Assembly: GCF_003952945.1 (NCBI RefSeq)
Contig: NZ_QXGK01000008.1
Coordinates: forward strand, 32,789-96,788
From: Bifidobacterium samirii
GTDB taxonomy: Bacteria; Actinomycetota; Actinomycetes; Actinomycetales; Bifidobacteriaceae
Length of the DNA: 64,000 bases
Direction of reading: 5' to 3'
The first letter of the stretch is position 1, and each line of letters opens with the position of its first letter. Of this stretch, positions 63,164 through 64,000 are shown piece after piece. The notes under the pieces were generated by a model that saw only the letters and a list, made by a program, of their open reading frames with translations, had not been told where the DNA came from and did no database searches. Position numbers and translations under genes: made by a program.

Positions 63164-63906
63164 CACTGCTTCATGATGGCAGGCGCGTGGATGTCGTGTG
63201 TCTGCGAGGACGTACCGTGGACGTATGTGCTCAGGGACGCGTGGTCGTGCCGGCTCACCGGCTGACCGTCCAACCCAGCACCCGCGGGTATGGTGTGACG
63301 GACCTGTTCGACCGAGGGCGGCACGTCGCCACGCAAATCCTCTCATATCCGCTGATGCTCTCCAACGGCGTGTATGACACGTATCCGATACCCCAGAACG
63401 AGTCTGCCGGTACGAGGACGTTTCTTGACGGCGGAGGGATGCAGTTAGACGCCGTGTACTCGATATACGGGTTGAAGTGTGGTCAGGCATCGAAGTGGTC
63501 TTCTGCCTCCGCTTGGGCGGGAGTGGACAAGGTCACAGTATTCTGCGTTTTCGAACTCCTGACGGAAATCGACCCGACTATCGCGCATCCCGTCATAACG
63601 GCGGGGTGGAACAACGGAGGCAACAAGGTTCAACAGACGGTGGAGGAAATCGACCTGTCCAAGCCGGGCTATTACACCGCTGTCCGCGAGTTCGATGTCG
63701 TCCATAACACCAGCAACATGATGCTATCGTTCTCGACGAGGTTCGCGAACGATAAATCCAAGCGCCCGAGCGTATGGCGCATCTGGGCGCAGGGCGTCAT
63801 CCCCAGCGACGAATATGCGGCGATGCGCGCGTGCGGCGTCGAGTGCTTCGGACCGCAGGGCATCCGCAGAATAGGGGGTGTTCCTATGTTTTTGTCAACT
63901 CTGTAG
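63160..63906 (+). CDS. Tail fibre-associated protein, possible second receptor-binding domain
   Basis: A 248-residue protein starting with GTG 63160, which overlaps the fibre stop codon. The start (LLHDGRRVDVVCLRGRTVDV) is beta-rich; the C-terminal 170 residues (GVYDTYPIPQNESAGTRTFL, DKVTVFCVFELLTEIDP) look like a globular lectin-type sandwich but I cannot name it. The last 35 bp of the gene have different composition (GGGGGTGTTCC). It is probably a tip or side-fibre protein. Confidence 0.7.
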   Translation: MTLLHDGRRVDVVCLRGRTVDVCAQGRVVVPAHRLTVQPSTRGYGVTDLFDRGRHVATQILSYPLMLSNGVYDTYPIPQNESAGTRTFLDGGGMQLDAVYSIYGLKCGQASKWSSASAWAGVDKVTVFCVFELLTEIDPTIAHPVITAGWNNGGNKVQQTVEEIDLSKPGYYTAVREFDVVHNTSNMMLSFSTRFANDKSKRPSVWRIWAQGVIPSDEYAAMRACGVECFGPQGIRRIGGVPMFLSTL

Positions 63907-64000
63907 GTGGTCGACGTGTCGGTTCACGGACCGGGCGTTATGGGCACGCTCCGCCCTGCCGGCGGCGTCCGGCGTGTTCGTCGTGGCGCTCAGGCCGCCA
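63907..64000 (+). CDS. Possible partial gene at window end
   Basis: From GTG 63907, directly after the previous stop, a frame is open to the last base (VVDVSVHGPGVMGTLRPAGG ...), with ATG 63940 as an alternative start. No family recognised and other frames are also open, so this is weak. Lysis genes would be expected after this point. Confidence 0.3.
   Translation, partial: MVDVSVHGPGVMGTLRPAGGVRRVRRGAQAA

Larger units (their letters stand above)
28638..64000. mobile_element. Siphovirus-type prophage (right end outside window)
   Basis: From the integrase gene onwards the window holds a continuous phage genome: integration and lysogeny genes, small early genes, replication, then terminase, portal, capsid, tail tube, frameshifted chaperone, tape measure, tail tip and fibres, all in the order of a long-tailed non-contractile phage. 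Holin and endolysin genes and the right attachment site are not within the window. The head and tail genes are intact, with no stop codons or frameshifts other than the programmed one, so the prophage could be functional. Confidence 0.95.

Noticed and set aside
59923-64000. Diversity-generating retroelement
   Set aside because: No reverse transcriptase and no template/variable repeat pair; the inversion cassettes explain the variable fibre end.

Overview
The window is GC-rich (roughly two thirds G+C) actinobacterial DNA. The gene content and order fit a Bifidobacterium or close relative: DUF3710 and DUF3159 genes, an RNA methyltransferase, a CtpE-like P-type ATPase and aconitase, then miaB-miaA-ftsK-pgsA-cinA. 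A chromosomal half (1 to about 28.6 kb) is followed by a siphovirus-type prophage (about 28.6 kb to beyond the end of the window).

Chromosome, 1-9.1 kb: housekeeping genes on the + strand. From 9.1 to 15.4 kb is a patchier block of a nicotinamidase-like hydrolase, an acetyltransferase, a DUF559/Vsr-like protein, a diaminopentanoate-dehydrogenase-like enzyme and a DUF262-RAMA protein. Each transcription-unit boundary in this block carries one copy of the same ~100-bp palindromic repeat, five copies in all, one with perfect 38-bp arms. From 15.4 to 28.6 kb come a NarL-type two-component system, DUF5067 and Bax1-like membrane proteins, an EamA transporter, a small alarmone synthetase, and the miaB-miaA-ftsK-pgsA-cinA run.

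Prophage: integrase and ImmA-type peptidase at the left end; an unknown 308-aa protein; a HicAB toxin-antitoxin pair; a repressor/metallopeptidase operon facing a Cro-like gene across an operator array; small early genes; a tRNA-like sequence; SSB; and a lambda-O-like initiator gene with six iterons and an AT-rich stretch inside it (probable phage origin). HNH and exonuclease genes follow, then a regulated zinc-ribbon/HTH gene behind two mutually exclusive RNA hairpins, and a complete head and tail module: terminases, portal, MuF, scaffold, capsid, connectors, tail tube, frameshifted chaperone, tape measure, Dit and Tal.

The most striking system is at 59.9-61.9 kb. The receptor-binding-protein gene has an invertible 3' end. 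A perfect 15-bp inverted repeat (60425-60439 and 61020-61034) encloses two convergent C-terminal cassettes, one expressed and one silent. The repeat encodes the same DSLT residues in frame on both sides, and a tyrosine recombinase gene starts right at the outer edge of the segment. This is a tail-tip phase-variation switch of the kind reported as Rin in bifidobacterial prophages. Collagen-like tail-fibre genes follow; the lysis genes and right attachment site lie beyond the window.
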